NCBI GenBank assembly: GCA_030512295.1
Contig: JAULSR010000009.1
Span: forward strand, 806,001 to 870,000
DNA from: Bombardia bombarda
Lineage: Eukaryota > Ascomycota > Sordariomycetes > Sordariales > Lasiosphaeriaceae
DNA: 64,000 bases
Direction: 5' to 3'
In this document: positions 1 to 11,306 of the stretch, piece by piece
Layout: each line of letters starts with the position of its first letter
How positions within the stretch are numbered: the first letter of the stretch is position 1
The notes under the pieces: model-generated
Seen by the model: only the letters and a program-made list of their open reading frames with translations
Told to the model about the DNA's origin: nothing
Database searches by the model: none
Position numbers and translations under genes: made by a program

Positions 1-413
1 GTTCAGATACCTACCTTACGATACGCGTCTTTTTGTTCACAGGGAGAGCCAGTCTTCGACTCTGGACGTGAACAAAAAAAAAAAACAATTAGTATTATTA
101 CTTTTACACCAAACTCCAGTCATGAAACAGCCATTCACTTTCCTTTTATTTCTTGTCACTTTTCTTTTCTGGTATTGCAGCATTCTTTTTCAGCATCTCG
201 ACTTTCTTCTGAGCCTCCACTGTGAGTGACTCCAAGCCATCAAGGAGATCATTTGGCTGGAGTGAAACAAAGATAACATAGATGTTAGATAGACACAGCA
301 TCGAGCAAAAGATTTGTTTGCACTCACCACTGGTGGGTGTTTGACCCTTTACCAAATTCATACCTTCAAATCTTTACTCAATCTCAAGGGAGGTGAATCC
401 CCGCAGTAATGAT

Positions 414-2169
414 CTATCTGGATTCGCATATTCCATAATCCCTCAGCATTCCAGCTACAGTCACAAACCCCCCAATCGCCGGGGTGCAAAAGATCACCGC
501 GGCGAGGATGACCAGGACCAGGTACAAGACAAACCACCACGTATCGATCGTCCCCTCTTCCCTCTTCCATATCCCGAGAAATGAGGAGGAAATGATTCCG
601 GTGAATCCGTCACCCCAAAACCCACAATAAATCCCAGCGACAAGCCAGGTCATAGTCCAAGCTCGCTGAGCTGTCGAACTGTCTCCATTTTGGAAATGAG
701 TAAGAGCTCCAAGGATTATAAGAGAGAGACAGCCCAGGAGGAAGGGAAGCATATAACCCAGGAAGAGGAATTTCGCTTGCATCGCCCGGCTCCATTCCAT
801 GCCCGGTTCGCTACCCGGCGAGTATTTGTGCAGCTTGAAACTCGTGCAGCCGGGGATTACAATGTCTCCGGCGCTCTCGTAGGGATGTCTGATCATGCTC
901 TCGTAGGGATGTTTGACCTGCAGCCCTTCTATCGTATTTGGGGGAACCGAGCCGTTGCCATCCACTTTTGTCACCTCGACATACTTGTTGCCGGTGAATC
1001 TGGCCTGGTATACCGGCTGCCCTGTGTCTGCCTTGCCACCGCCCCGCTCATCTACCTCCAGTGTCCCAACAGCCCCATCAAAGACACCTCCGCGCCGGCG
1101 GGCCTCCTCCATCTCGGAGGAGTTGACCATGTATAAAGTGGGATAATCAGCCGTCGCGACCTGCGCAACCAGGTTGACGATGCTCATAATAAGATAAGGA
1201 ATAACCGTCAAGCCAAAAGCGGCGTAGCCATAGCGCTCAATTTGATCGCCCCTAGACCGGTAAAGTGTAAGGCCAGCACTGCCTGCTTGGTAAATGCCAA
1301 CCAGGGACTGAGCCCAGTTATAATTCGAGCTTATATTTTGGGTCGACCTTTCCGTGTTCCGTAGCGAGGCGAAGGAAACCTTGGCGTCCCCTGGAACCTC
1401 AGCCCATGAATATCCTGGCGGAAGAAACGCCTCGCCATGGACCATGTGCTTGTGGCTGAGGGCATGGATCGTAGCTGATAAGGGGCTGAATGCCATCTTC
1501 CAACGATCTTCTGTCTTGCCAACGGCTACCGTGTACGTCGGAAGATGTTTCTTGACCGGCCGTTGCTGGGATCTTTCAAGCATATCATCACCTTTTGATC
1601 CGGGTGCAACGACGGCGGTTGTTTCGATCTCGTTATTCTGTCTAAGTACTGTGGTGAGCTACGGACATAACTACTGCAGATGGTGGCAGAGGATAAACCT
1701 ACGAGGCCGCATGTTCGTGTGCACCAGGCGGCGGTGGTGAAATATCTTGCAGCACCGGTCCTTCATCAGTATTACCTGATAGGCTTTTCACAAGCGATTG
1801 AGACAGTTTAACTGGCTTAATGCAATCTCCCTCTTGGGGTTCCCAGGACTGATCCCGCACGACCATACGTAGCGCCCCCGCCATGGCGGCCTTTTCAAGA
1901 GGAGATTTTTGCTTCTTGAACCAGGAATTCCGCGAAATCAAGTGAAAGGCCCTGACAATCCCAGATGACGGAACAAACAGGGCTAGAGCGGTTGCGACCA
2001 GAGTGTTTGCAGGGGATGACCCGGGGTACATTTTGACGGTCGCGCAATGCGCGAGGTAGTTGGAGGCGAAGAAGAGGAAGACCGACCATGGTGTCGCGGG
2101 CGAGCATTGGAGGTTTGGATCCTGGCGCTTGTTTGCAATCTCTGCGGTGACGACAAGGATAGGGGCCAT
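414..2169 (-). CDS. Multi-pass integral membrane protein of unknown function (2 exons)
   Basis: Exon 1 is 2169..1703 and exon 2 is 1641..414. The intron starts GTAGGT and ends ..CTTAG, and the phases match (2+1), giving 564 aa. I see about six hydrophobic segments. Two are in exon 1 (around SVFLFFASNYLAHCATV and TLVATALALFVPSS). Four are in exon 2 (around TVIPYLIMSIVNLVAQVA, LGYMLPFLLGCLSLIILGAL, WLVAGIYCGFWGDGF and VLYLVLVILAAVIF). A 24-nt duplication at 873-920 gives the repeat HPYES..HPYES in the loop. I do not recognise a characterised family. The 3' end may be longer: a frame over 146..256, joined by a good intron (donor GTATGA at 363, acceptor CAG at 257), could add a charged tail, but linking it to exon 2 needs a weak GTGACT donor. 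The stop at 414 is therefore the safer choice. Confidence 0.7.
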
Positions 2170-3127
2170 TGATGAATTGAGTCCCGCACATGGATACCTA
2201 TCTAAGTTCTAAGTTGAGATGTGGTAGTACTTTACTGAACTCTTGTCAGTTAGCGGATGACGACGAAGGAGAAGAAATTGAGGTGAAAAGAGAAATGCAA
2301 GAATATAATGTGCAAGAAGAGAAAAAAGCGAGGGGTCGGTCACCGAGACCTGTAGGAGGACTCCAATCTGCATTGATGCCTGCATGTGTCCGACCAGACC
2401 CCAACTTGAACTATTCTAGACTAGGGGCTACAGCCTACCTTAAATACCTACCCTCTACAAGATGCAGTATGTATGTACATTGGTCTGGTCTTTGTTTCAT
2501 CTGCCGCCCGTCAGCCTCTCTAAATGCGGTTAGTGATATTTGACTTGTACGTGTAGGTGCCTAGGTACCTTATGTACCTCGCTCATTCTAATCCGTAGAA
2601 ACCAAGGGCGATGCTCCTCGTAGCAGTATAAATCTCGCATGTGCTAGTCTATACTGGTAATAACAAAATGCACAATAGTGCACTGGGGGAAGAGGCCGCT
2701 GAGTGGCCTGGCTGAAGAAGAAGGTGGTGTGGGTCCGGAGAGTTGAATGAACGGATTGGTGAAGGTGACCAGAGGAAGTCCAGGTCAAATCTATGCACCT
2801 AGGTACATTTTCAGGCGGGCTGTTGCCGCTGTGGTGGCAAGTGAGTGGGCGCACAGGCCATCCCACCAACAGGTGCTGACTTCCACTGTACAGCCCGTAC
2901 TGTACCAAGGTACCTGAGGTAAAGGTGCCTACCTTAGTTGCTTATGGCCTAGGTCTGTTCATTTTGGCCCCCAAGTCCTCAGTAGCACAAATGGTATCTC
3001 TACGCCCCCGTTACGACGAGCGTTTCCAAGTCCGCCGAGAAGCTGGATTCTGAACGGCAGCCACAACAGTTCCACAAGTGTATATGGTTCAATAAGGAAC
3101 ATGAGGACCCTAGGTAGGTACTGCCCG
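2170..3127. other. Intergenic, rich in GGTACCT / CCTAGGTA motifs
   Basis: I see no supported gene. The stretch repeatedly contains near-palindromic words built from TACCT/AGGTA, for example around 2556-2580, 2795-2805, 2908-2940 and 3108-3120. The same words resume on the far side of the transposon at 4228-4275. Confidence 0.6.
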
Positions 3128-3129
3128 TA

Positions 3130-3157
3130 CAATGGGGTAAGAAAAGTAATGCGCCAC
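3130..3157 (+). repeat. Left terminal inverted repeat of the Tc1-like element
   Basis: 28 bp starting CAATGGGGTAAGAAAAGT. It is the exact reverse complement of 4193..4220 and is preceded by TA. Confidence 0.95.
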
Positions 3158-3269
3158 TTACAGGCCCCCTTGTAAGCCACTCACTGGTTCACCACAATGA
3201 GGGGGTCAACACCAAAAAAATTGTTTTTTTTACCGACTTTTTATCAATTTTCTTTAAAATAACGTCAAA

Positions 3270-4047
3270 ATGGTTGTTTTTCCAAGGGCTCCCAAGCAGC
3301 AGTTGTCAAAGAGCGACAGAGCCTTCATTTACAGCCTCCACAAAGCCGGACAGACGGGGGGTCAGATTTCTATACAAACTGGCATCCATAGGTCCACCGT
3401 AAACAGAACTATCGCCAATATTAACAAAAAAGTGGCCGATGGCGACATAAACCCATACAAATCCAAGCCAAAAAGCGGCCGCCCGCCCAAGCATACTGTA
3501 CGGGATGTTCGAGCTTTACTCCGCGTTGTAACGTTGGATCGAAAAGAGACTTTGTTAGCTCTTTCTATCCCCTCCAAATCCGGTCACCAACTAAGCCGCT
3601 GGACAAGTCCGCGCCATTCTCAAACTTCACGGCAAAAATCGATGGCGGGCTCGAAAAAAAACCCTTGGATCAGCCCCCAGAACAAGATCAAAAGACTGGC
3701 CTTTCGGCGGAAGAATAAGAGGACCCCGTAGCCCTTGATTTGTTGGTCTGACGAGGTATATTTCGAGGTACGGATTCGTGGGCTTAGTTAAGAAGGCAGC
3801 GAACGTTCGTATCTTGGATTGGCCCCCCCAGTCCCCGGATCTTTCCCCTATAAAGAATGTATGGTCTTTCATGAAGATTTAAATCGGAAAGCAACGGTAT
3901 AGGATCAAAAATACAAAGCAAATGGCCGAGGCGATCGAAAAAACGTGGGCGGCTATTACCCCTGAAGTGTTAATAAAGCTGGTCAATACTATGCCTAAGC
4001 GACTAAACCTTATACACCAATCCAGAGGTGGCCCAATTAAATATTAA
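3270..4047 (+). pseudogene. Tc1-like transposase remnant
   Basis: The first 154 codons (3270..3731) begin with a helix-turn-helix of the Tc1 type (around QLSKSDRAFIYSLHKAG and GIHRSTVNRTIANI), followed by a GRPPKHT linker. After a frame change and stop at 3729, the region 3738-3775 encodes WSDEVYFEVR, the block around the first catalytic Asp. It then jumps straight to LDWPPQSPDLSPIKNVW (3810-3865), the block around the third catalytic residue. The segment with the second Asp is missing. The canonical SPIENVW reads SPIKNVW, so the last acidic residue is now Lys. The frame closes at TAA 4045-4047. Confidence 0.85.
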
Positions 4048-4192
4048 TCACATAAATATATAGAAGGTAGACAGAATAGCTAGCATTTTTAATATGAAGT
4101 TGTCCGGGCTAAATCTCGTTGAGTTGTGGTCTTTTTACTATTTTACTATGTGTGTAAGTGGTGGTGGTTTTGGTGGGGTGGGCCCTGGCCAG

Positions 4193-4220
4193 GTGGCGCA
4201 TTACTTTTCTTACCCCATTG
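4193..4220 (-). repeat. Right terminal inverted repeat of the Tc1-like element
   Basis: Exact inverted copy of 3130..3157, followed by TA at 4221-4222. Confidence 0.95.
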
Positions 4221-4222
4221 TA

Positions 4223-5068
4223 CCTGCATTACCCAAGGTACCCAGGTAGGCACCTTACCTCACCTAGGTACCTTCACTCTGCAGGCACGTATTCTTTTGT
4301 AACGAGGTGTGATCACGGATCAGACCCCTAGACACGATCGTTGAGACCATGGTTCAGTTCTACACTTTGTGTTTGATACATGTAGATACAAGTAATAAAC
4401 AAGAATTATTTTTGACACTTCGATAATACCTCCCCCTCCCCACTGACATAACAGGGTTGGATGTCTCGCTCCTAAACGACACCTTCCTATCTCGCCTCTC
4501 CTTCCTCGACTGCTGCGAGCAGCTCGAGTCCGGCCTGCTTATGCTTGATGCTCTGCTGCGGCTCAGCGGAGTCCTCCTCATATTCCTCCTCATATTCCTC
4601 CTCATATTCCTCCCCTCGCTATGCTGTTGCTTGACTGCCCCCAGTGTAGAGGCAGTCAGTGGTGTTTTCGACCGTCTCTCCATTAGATTAATGACGCTGT
4701 TGCTGGTGCTAGGCTGCCTTGAGAAGGCAATTGAACATGAGTCGAGGATCAGATGTTTCCAGTCTAGGTGGGAACTGTGTTGGTCTGTATTGGTAGATGA
4801 TGAAAAGAAATCAATGTCATTATTCGTGTATTGGGACCCACAATAGGGGGTTACAACAACAAACGGCTTTGCCGGGACTCACAGTAAACGGCTTTGCCGG
4901 GACTCACAGTGCGGATCATTTGCGTCGAACCCACACTATGTGCTACAAGACTGCAGACACTGATGGCCTATAGCCTCGCTTCACCCCCTACCTACTACCT
5001 AGCACACCCCCCCGGATATACAACCCCCCCCCCCCCCCCCCCCCCCTATCCTCCCTCGCCGCACCATC
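4223..5068. other. Intergenic with short tandem repeats and a long C tract
   Basis: No gene can be supported. Open frames of about 110-130 codons exist on both strands around 4360-4846, but they resemble no family and are low complexity. Visible repeats are a 12-bp unit repeated three times (4573-4608), a 25-bp direct duplication (4861-4885 and 4886-4910, starting AAACGGCTTTGCC), and a run of about 20 C just before the 3' end of the esterase gene (about 5026-5046). Confidence 0.6.
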
Positions 5069-5917
5069 TTACCAAACAACAGGCAACCCAGTCTTCAAAT
5101 ACTGCTCCAACGGCGTCGTCCCATTCAACCCCACACTCACCGCCTGCGCAAACGCCTGCGCAACCAGATCGGCCCCCTCGGGGCTCGTATGCGTATGGTC
5201 CTTGGGGAACAGCGAGTTCGTCTTGGCCGCGCCCAGCTTCTTGTACATGTTCGCCGCCGCCTGGAAATGGTCCACAAAGCTCGCGCCCGTACCGACCTTC
5301 TTGGCCGACCTTGTCGCGTAGTCCACAAACCTCGAGGGCGCCGAGCTGTACGTGCCCGTCTCCCAGACGTTGTTGGGCGTCTGGCTGCTGATGATGACGC
5401 TCGCGCCCTTGGCGATGAAGCTCTTGGCGGCCCCCTCGACGTAGTACCCGAAGGTGTAGACGGTCTCGCCGGTTTTCCCGGACTTGCAGGTTTCGCCGGC
5501 GAAGCCGGGGCAGTCGCTGCGGCCGTTCTCGGTGGCGCTGTTGGGCGAGCCGCCGTCGTTGTGGCCGAACTCGATCACGACGATGTCGCCGGTCGTGACG
5601 AGTTTTTCGATCTCGGTGAAGCGGCCCTCGACTGTGAAGCTGCGGGCGGAGCGGCCGGCGATGGCCTTGTTGACGACGGGGAGGGTGACGTATTTGGAGA
5701 TGTATTGGCCCCAGCCTGGTTTGGGGTTAGTGTTTGGTTTGGGCGGTTGTTTGGCTGGGGGCGGCTTACCATCGGTTGGCGTGCTCAGCTTGGCCATGGT
5801 GCTGTCGCCCGCGAGGTAGAGAGTTGGCGTTGCGCGTCTCTCAACATTCGTAACGGGGCTGCCGTGGACGCCCAGGGCCGCAAGGGCCGCGACTACGAGT
5901 GTTGATGCGAGATACAT
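5069..5917 (-). CDS. Rhamnogalacturonan acetylesterase (SGNH hydrolase, CE12), secreted
   Basis: This secreted esterase should remove acetyl groups from the rhamnogalacturonan I backbone of pectin. Exons are 5917..5770 and 5715..5069, and the 54-nt intron has a CACTAACC branch site. Because 54 is divisible by 3 the frame also stays open through the intron, but splicing gives the family's TDGWGQY. The product is 264 aa. It has a signal peptide (about residues 1-19, cut after VHGS), block I GDST with the nucleophile Ser, GHND with the oxyanion Asn, and near the C-terminus DHTHTSPEG with the Asp and His of the triad. All catalytic residues are present. Confidence 0.93.
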   Translation of the reverse strand: MYLASTLVVAALAALGVHGSPVTNVERRATPTLYLAGDSTMAKLSTPTDGKPPPAKQPPKPNTNPKPGWGQYISKYVTLPVVNKAIAGRSARSFTVEGRFTEIEKLVTTGDIVVIEFGHNDGGSPNSATENGRSDCPGFAGETCKSGKTGETVYTFGYYVEGAAKSFIAKGASVIISSQTPNNVWETGTYSSAPSRFVDYATRSAKKVGTGASFVDHFQAAANMYKKLGAAKTNSLFPKDHTHTSPEGADLVAQAFAQAVSVGLNGTTPLEQYLKTGLPVVW

Positions 5918-7597
5918 GGTGGCGGTAGCGGTATCGGCACGATGTATAATGGAGAGAGATCAGATTGAAGTCACTGCCTGAACATCAATGCAGGTTCCTG
6001 ACCAAGGGTTGAGGTGAGGACGCAAGACCCTTATGTACACCGCCGCCTTCATTCCGTACATGTCATCAATACTACTATCCACACTTACAAACAGGTAATT
6101 AGATGGAGAATCTCCAAAAATGCCACTCCAGCGTTTCTAGCTTGTCCAGGTTCAGTGGTCCAGTCTGGACACAATTGAGTCTGCCCTCCGTCTGTTGTTG
6201 GCATATTGCGCTGCGCGACGGCTAAACCCCATGGAAGAATTCGGGCCCGGCAACGCTCAGTGGTGGACTTGAACGTGGTTCTTTGCCGGAATAATTCATC
6301 TCGAGACCATTTCAGGGTAAAAAAAGGTTTAGCAGCATCTCGGCGACCGGGGTCATATGTCCCGAGAACACCATCTTGGTCTGGAGCATTTTGAAGGCAG
6401 CTAGACCTGTTATTTTGGTGTGGCGATCTTGAAACGCATCAGACCCGGGACGCGGGGCTGCGATGTGACTCTGTATATTAGACGACCATTTCCCCATTCT
6501 AGAAGCGACCTTGAAATCTGGGGTGGTTCATGCTGCCGGGGAAGCCTCGGATCCCAACTGAGTAAATCTGCACTGCATTTTAAGGTACGTTCTCCATGCA
6601 CTGGAGGCGTCTGGAAGTTCCAGCCACTCACGGACGGATGGATGTCTCCCTTCAGCACATCGAAACCGCAGTTCGATAATGCATCATATTACACGAAATT
6701 GCCTTCCAATGAGTTCAATTAAACCCACACAAGATTCCTCAATCATCTTAACCCAACTTTGCGTCGCAAACATCAAGGTGGTCGCCACCTCAGAGACTGG
6801 CCAACGACTGCGTTAGGGTTGAGCACGGGTAAACAAACCCCCTTTTCTCTCATATCACAAGGGGCAACGTTAGTCACCATGTCTTTGTGACTACTTTCAT
6901 TGCAGCTCCCCAATTTCAAAACAAAAACACAACAATGGCATTGTCCACAATCTAATGCCAAGCAACAATATGTTCCAGCCCGGTCCATCCACATATTAAG
7001 TTAGTACTATACCCCCTTTTATCACTCCGTCCATCCAGCCCCCCAAAAAATAAACAGCAGGTCCCCCCATCCCAAATAATCACAAAAACCAAAACCGCAA
7101 ATTTTATATAAGCATCAGCCGACAGAGTCAAAGGGGGCATACCTATGTCCAGCGCCAACCAAGCCCCCCCTTTTCCTCCCTGCCGGCGTATCGCAAACAT
7201 TGTCCAATCCACATCCACAGCATTCCAATCCAGTCCAATCCTCTATTGTGTACAATATCGTATCCAGTTCATCATCGTTTGCCATCCCTCCCATGTTCAC
7301 CCCATGTCTTGTCCGTCCATCCATCTATCCCTATCCAAGTAAATCGCTATCGCTCCAGCAGGCTCACTTCCCTGTTTTGGCCTTGAAATCAATAAGGAAA
7401 ATGTGTGTTGTCGCATGTGTAAGCTGTAAGCCAGTTGCCGTCCGTCCCTCCGTTCGCCGTTTGCGGGATGTTGCCAGTTAGTTCATTGCTCGTTGGATGC
7501 ATGGAGTTGGAGAGAAGAAGAGAGTGAGAAGAGAGATGGGGGAAATGGGGGAGAGGAGTCCCGTCTTGGTCCCGTCTTGGATACATCGCTGGTACAC
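5918..7597. other. Intergenic, no gene seen
   Basis: About 1.7 kb. I see no coding signal, RNA gene or convincing repeat. Confidence 0.5.
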
Positions 7598-8861
7598 TTA
7601 GTAGGCAATGTTATGGCGGAGCATACGAGGGCGGAGCGCGGCGGGCTGTGGATGGTGCTGTTAGTAAGTATATTTAAGGGTGGAGGGAGAAGTAGAGACT
7701 CACCTCATCCTCGTTAACCACCTCCTCATAGCTGCCATAAGCATGGTCATGGTCGTGGTGAGCCGCGCCGGTGGCCTCGGCGCGGATGGTGCGGGTCGAC
7801 CTGGAGGTCTCGACGATGGTACGTCGGCTCGTGATGGTGACGACCGAGGGAGTGCGGGTCGAGACGGTGACGGGGCCGCGAGTGGTGGTGCGGACGGTGG
7901 TGACGGGGCGGGTGATTGTGGTGGCACGGGTGGTCACGGTGGTGGGACGGGTGATTGTGGTCGGGCGGGTGGTGACCGTCTGGACGGTGACGGTAGGGCG
8001 GAGGGTGGCGGTGGTGGTGCGCACCGCGGTCGCAGTGCGAGTGGCCGAGGGGCAGATGGTGATGACGGAGGAGCCGACGGTGCGGGTGACGGTGGCGGTG
8101 GTGGGGTGAGAGAGGGTCACAGTGGTGCTCCTGTGGGTGACAGTGGTGACAGGAGCGTGAGTGATAGTGGTGATAGGAGCGTGAGTGATAGTGGTAACAG
8201 GTTTGTGGGTAATAGTAGTAATAGGCTTGTGGGTGATAGTGCTGATAGGGGCGTGAGTGATAGTGGTGACAGGCTTGTGGGTGATAGTGGTAACAGGCTT
8301 GTGGGTGACAGTGGTAACAGGCTTGTGGGTGATAGTGGTGACAGGCTTGTGGGTGATAGTGGTGACAGGGTGGTGGTAGATAGAGCTGGTGCAGATGCCA
8401 TCTCGGACAAATCCCCAACCGTTCTCGATGGTGATGCCGTGGCTGCCAGTATTGGCCGCGTACGAGAGATCATACTCGCGAGTGTACAGAGCGCAGTACA
8501 AGCCCTGGGGAATACCATCCTCAAGAAGGGTGTAGGCAAGGAAGAAGCTGCACTCCTTCCAGTGGCCGTTGGCATCAGGATGCTTCTTGTTGTAGTTGGT
8601 GGTGCTGGTGCACGAAGCGGCACACAAATCAGGGATGTAGGCCTCGGGGAAGAACTTGACTCCCAGGTAGGTATCCTGTCCGTTGGCATCAAGAGGGGCA
8701 TTGATGGTGCGGTTACCAAACTCAATGGGACCGCGGTAACCATCAATGGCATCGGGTCGATCCAGAGCCGCAAGCCTGCCCCGCGGGGTACCCAACACGC
8801 ATTGGGGCAGCAGCGAGAGCATGGCGCCCGCGGCAAAGAGGATCGCAGGTGAGACCCTCAT
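7598..8861 (-). CDS. Secreted Thr-rich repeat protein with N-terminal Cys domain
   Basis: Exons are 8861..7704 and 7657..7598. The intron starts GTGAGT and ends AACAG, and the second exon adds 19 codons, giving 405 aa. A signal peptide covers about residues 1-24. Residues 70-155 form a Cys-containing domain with the blocks DLCAASC, CSFF..YTLL, PQGLYCALYTREYDLSYA and GWGFV, which I recall from many uncharacterised secreted fungal proteins. Residues 165-244 are ten tandem octapeptides of the type PVTTITHK. A Thr/Arg-rich stalk follows, and a His/Asp-rich stretch lies near the end. I see no clear GPI signal. The composition suggests a heavily O-mannosylated wall or surface protein; the function is unknown. 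Confidence 0.75.
8130..8369 (-). repeat. 24-bp coding tandem repeat, 10 units
   Basis: Encodes ten PVTTITHK-like octapeptides. Units differ at a few positions (V/I, T/S, K/A/R), so the array is imperfect. Confidence 0.9.
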
Positions 8862-10080
8862 TGTGATGGATGTTGCGTGGGGGAGTGATGGCTGTTGAGA
8901 TGCTGCTGGATACGATACCTACAAGGGGATGTCGAGGGCCGGACTGGAAGGCCGCGAATAGTTGCAGGACTGAAAATATTCCCAGTTCAAGGTTACGGGA
9001 AGGAAGTAAATATAGGCATAAATCTGATCAGCTGCTTCCCCACCAACATCCTCGGGACCAAACATTTCTCAGCTCAGCCATGCACAGAAACTAGAAAGGC
9101 TTGGCCCTCAACCAAAACTGCCTTTTTAGAGTTGTACAACGCAGAAATCCACACGCCCCATCCTCTGTTAGCGACCCTTTAGCATCAACGGCCACAGGCC
9201 TAACTTCTATCATGAATCGAGGTGTCTTAGCTGCTCAATGCCAGTATCATTGACTGAGGTAATCGACATTGCGCGATGCTCTACATCCGCAACTACCATC
9301 AGTGATCCGTGGAGAACCAGGCTTTGCAACCCTCCCACATGTGCTGATCATTGTTCGTGTCCTTGGTGGACACTGCTCCTCTATAGCCGAGGTGTGCAAT
9401 TGCTTCATGAGCAGCCCTTCTCTTCCAGTAACGCTTCAATCGTACCCTCTTTCACTTCCGAACTAGCATTCAGAAAGGAATAACGGATAGATAGGAGATG
9501 TCGCTCCAATCAATCCAGGATCTAGACTCTGCACAGCACCGGTAAACACGGCGTCAATAACTGCCGTTGCATATCATATGTTGACAATACGAACTTCCCA
9601 AGGGCAAAATAAGAACTAAGGTTAACAGAAACATCGGACAGCTAAATTCTTGAAAGTTCGGGACGAGATCCATAAAGAGCCTAGAACTACATGTAAGCAT
9701 GTAAGCTTCAATGGACTAAATGACAATTGTTGACATATCCAGCATCGCCCCATATGACACCACCACACTTTCAGAGGTGTGCCTTTCCATCCGCTTCTGG
9801 CTCAGACCAATCGTCTTGTTACTAGATTTGTTTCCCCTTTGTACCAAACCATACCAACCACAAAGGGCCCAGGTTTGCAGAGCAACGAGACAACAAAGAT
9901 ACACGGGTGCGTTTATATCAAGTTGAGGTCTGTATATTTCTTCTCCCCTGCTGAATCCACCACACCATACCTGTCACCCATTTCCAGGCTGGTACCCCCA
10001 TTTCCAGGCTGGTACCCCCCCCTCCTTCTCCTTATTCCCTCCTGATTCCATCAATCTCATCCATTCTATCCCTCACTCAC
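8862..10080. other. Intergenic with a 20-bp direct duplication
   Basis: No gene seen. The unit at 9981-10000 (TTTCCAGGCTGGTACCCCCA) is repeated directly at 10001-10020 with only the last base changed, about 60 bp from the LPMO 3' end. Confidence 0.6.
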
Positions 10081-11306
10081 TCACACACCACCACTAGCAG
10101 CAGCAGTAGGCGCCATATACCGCGCCGACCAGCTCGCAGTATACGTCGACGTCGCTACCACCCTGGGCGAGCTCCCCACAAACGTGGCCGACGTGACCAC
10201 CGACCTCGAGATCCAGCTGCTCCAGAGCCCCGCCGTCACCACGCCCCCCTCAACAGCCCCCACCTCCACCGGCGTCGTCTCGGGCCATGCCCCCGACCAG
10301 ACAGTCGGCCCCGGGATCTGATACGTCGTCGTGCACGGCGCCGCGAGCGGCGTCGTCTTGGTCGAGCAGTACACGTCGTGCAGCACCCCGGGGTCGCTAT
10401 ACTTGTACGCGCCCGGGAAGGAGACTCCAGCCGGCAGCTCGACCGTCCCGTCGCCGGTTACCTCGATCTGCACGCAGTTGGGGTAGAACTGGGCGCCGCG
10501 CATGGGCACCTTTTCGTACGAGGCGTCGGCTTCGTGGAGGGCGATCATTTCGGCGCGGATGAGGTAGCTTTTTGGGAGAAGAGGGGGGGGGGGGGGGTTG
10601 CCAGTTAGTATTTCTCATGAGATGGAGAAAGGGCCAACTAACTGGCCAGCCTTGAGCCCAGCAGGAACGCGCACGTTCATGTGCCCGTTGTTCGCAGCGA
10701 TGTCCGCCGTCGTGGCCCACTTGCCCGGCGCATGGGCCGTGGCGCCCAGCTCGAACTTGCCCTTTTGCCAGATCTTGACGAAGGAGTCCTCGGTCGGCGG
10801 GTCTGGTGAGAGGTAGACCATGGCGGGTCCTGCCAAATTATTATGTCAGCTAGGTTACCCCTTTTCATTGTTCTGCTGTGAATCAGCCAATTAAAACGTG
10901 TTACTACTGACCATGGTGAGACTGGTCAATAACATCGTCGGCGGCAGTGCGGTTGTTGTGGTGCCAGTCAAACGTCAGGTTGTCGCCCGGTGCGACCTTG
11001 ATCGTGTGCGGGACCTGTCTGTCGCCGAGCACGTTGCATCTCAAGTCGATCGAGCTCAGGTCCTTGACGGGGGAGTTTGCGTATCCCCTTGGTGGAGGGC
11101 CATTGTATGCTGGCGTGCGGATGGCGCGGAAGGTCCCTTGGTCCACGCCGTTGACGAAGACGCCCTGGTACATGTCAGTTGTTGGACGAGTTTGCCAGTG
11201 CAGGCCCAGTGCAAGCTTGGCTGCTCACCCAGATGTAGCAGTGCCCTCGCACGACCTCCACATTCGCCAGCGCAAGCGCAGCTGCAAATACACTGTTGAT
11301 CTTCAT
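10081..11306 (-). CDS. AA9 lytic polysaccharide monooxygenase (former GH61), secreted
   Basis: This copper enzyme oxidatively cleaves cellulose or related glucans. Four exons: 11306..11229, 11164..10912, 10829..10643 and 10567..10081, with phases matching at every junction, giving 334 aa. The signal peptide ends VVRG, leaving His22 at the mature N-terminus as the first ligand of the copper histidine brace. The second His is in QSHHGPAMVYLSP (about His109), and the axial Tyr is in QFYPNCVQIEV. The block HYLIRAEMIALH is typical of the family and is rebuilt only by the third splice. There is no CBM1; the C-terminus is a Ser/Thr/Ala-rich tail. Intron 3 contains a run of about 16 bases of C on the coding strand. 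Confidence 0.94.

Larger units (their letters stand above)
3130..4220 (+). mobile_element. Degenerate Tc1/mariner-type DNA transposon, 1091 bp
   Basis: The ends are perfect 28-bp inverted repeats (3130..3157 and 4193..4220, outer bases CAATGGGGTAAG). They are flanked by TA on both sides (3128-3129 and 4221-4222), as expected for the TA target-site duplication of Tc1/mariner elements. The interior carries a broken transposase (3270..4047) missing its middle, so the copy is too short (a full element would be about 1.5 kb or more) and cannot move by itself. Its ends look intact and could still be used in trans. Confidence 0.93.

Noticed and set aside
4360..4846. Possible small gene with NMRR or LLIF repeats on either strand
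   Set aside because: Both readings come from the same 12-bp tandem repeat and neither has a domain or splice evidence.
5189..5905. Long open frames antisense to the esterase
   Set aside because: They mirror the GC-rich codon pattern of the real gene, which has all catalytic motifs, signal peptide and intron.
7680..8852. 390-codon Gly/Asp-rich frame opposite the repeat protein
   Set aside because: Antisense reading of the octapeptide array. The minus-strand frame has a signal peptide and a conserved Cys domain.
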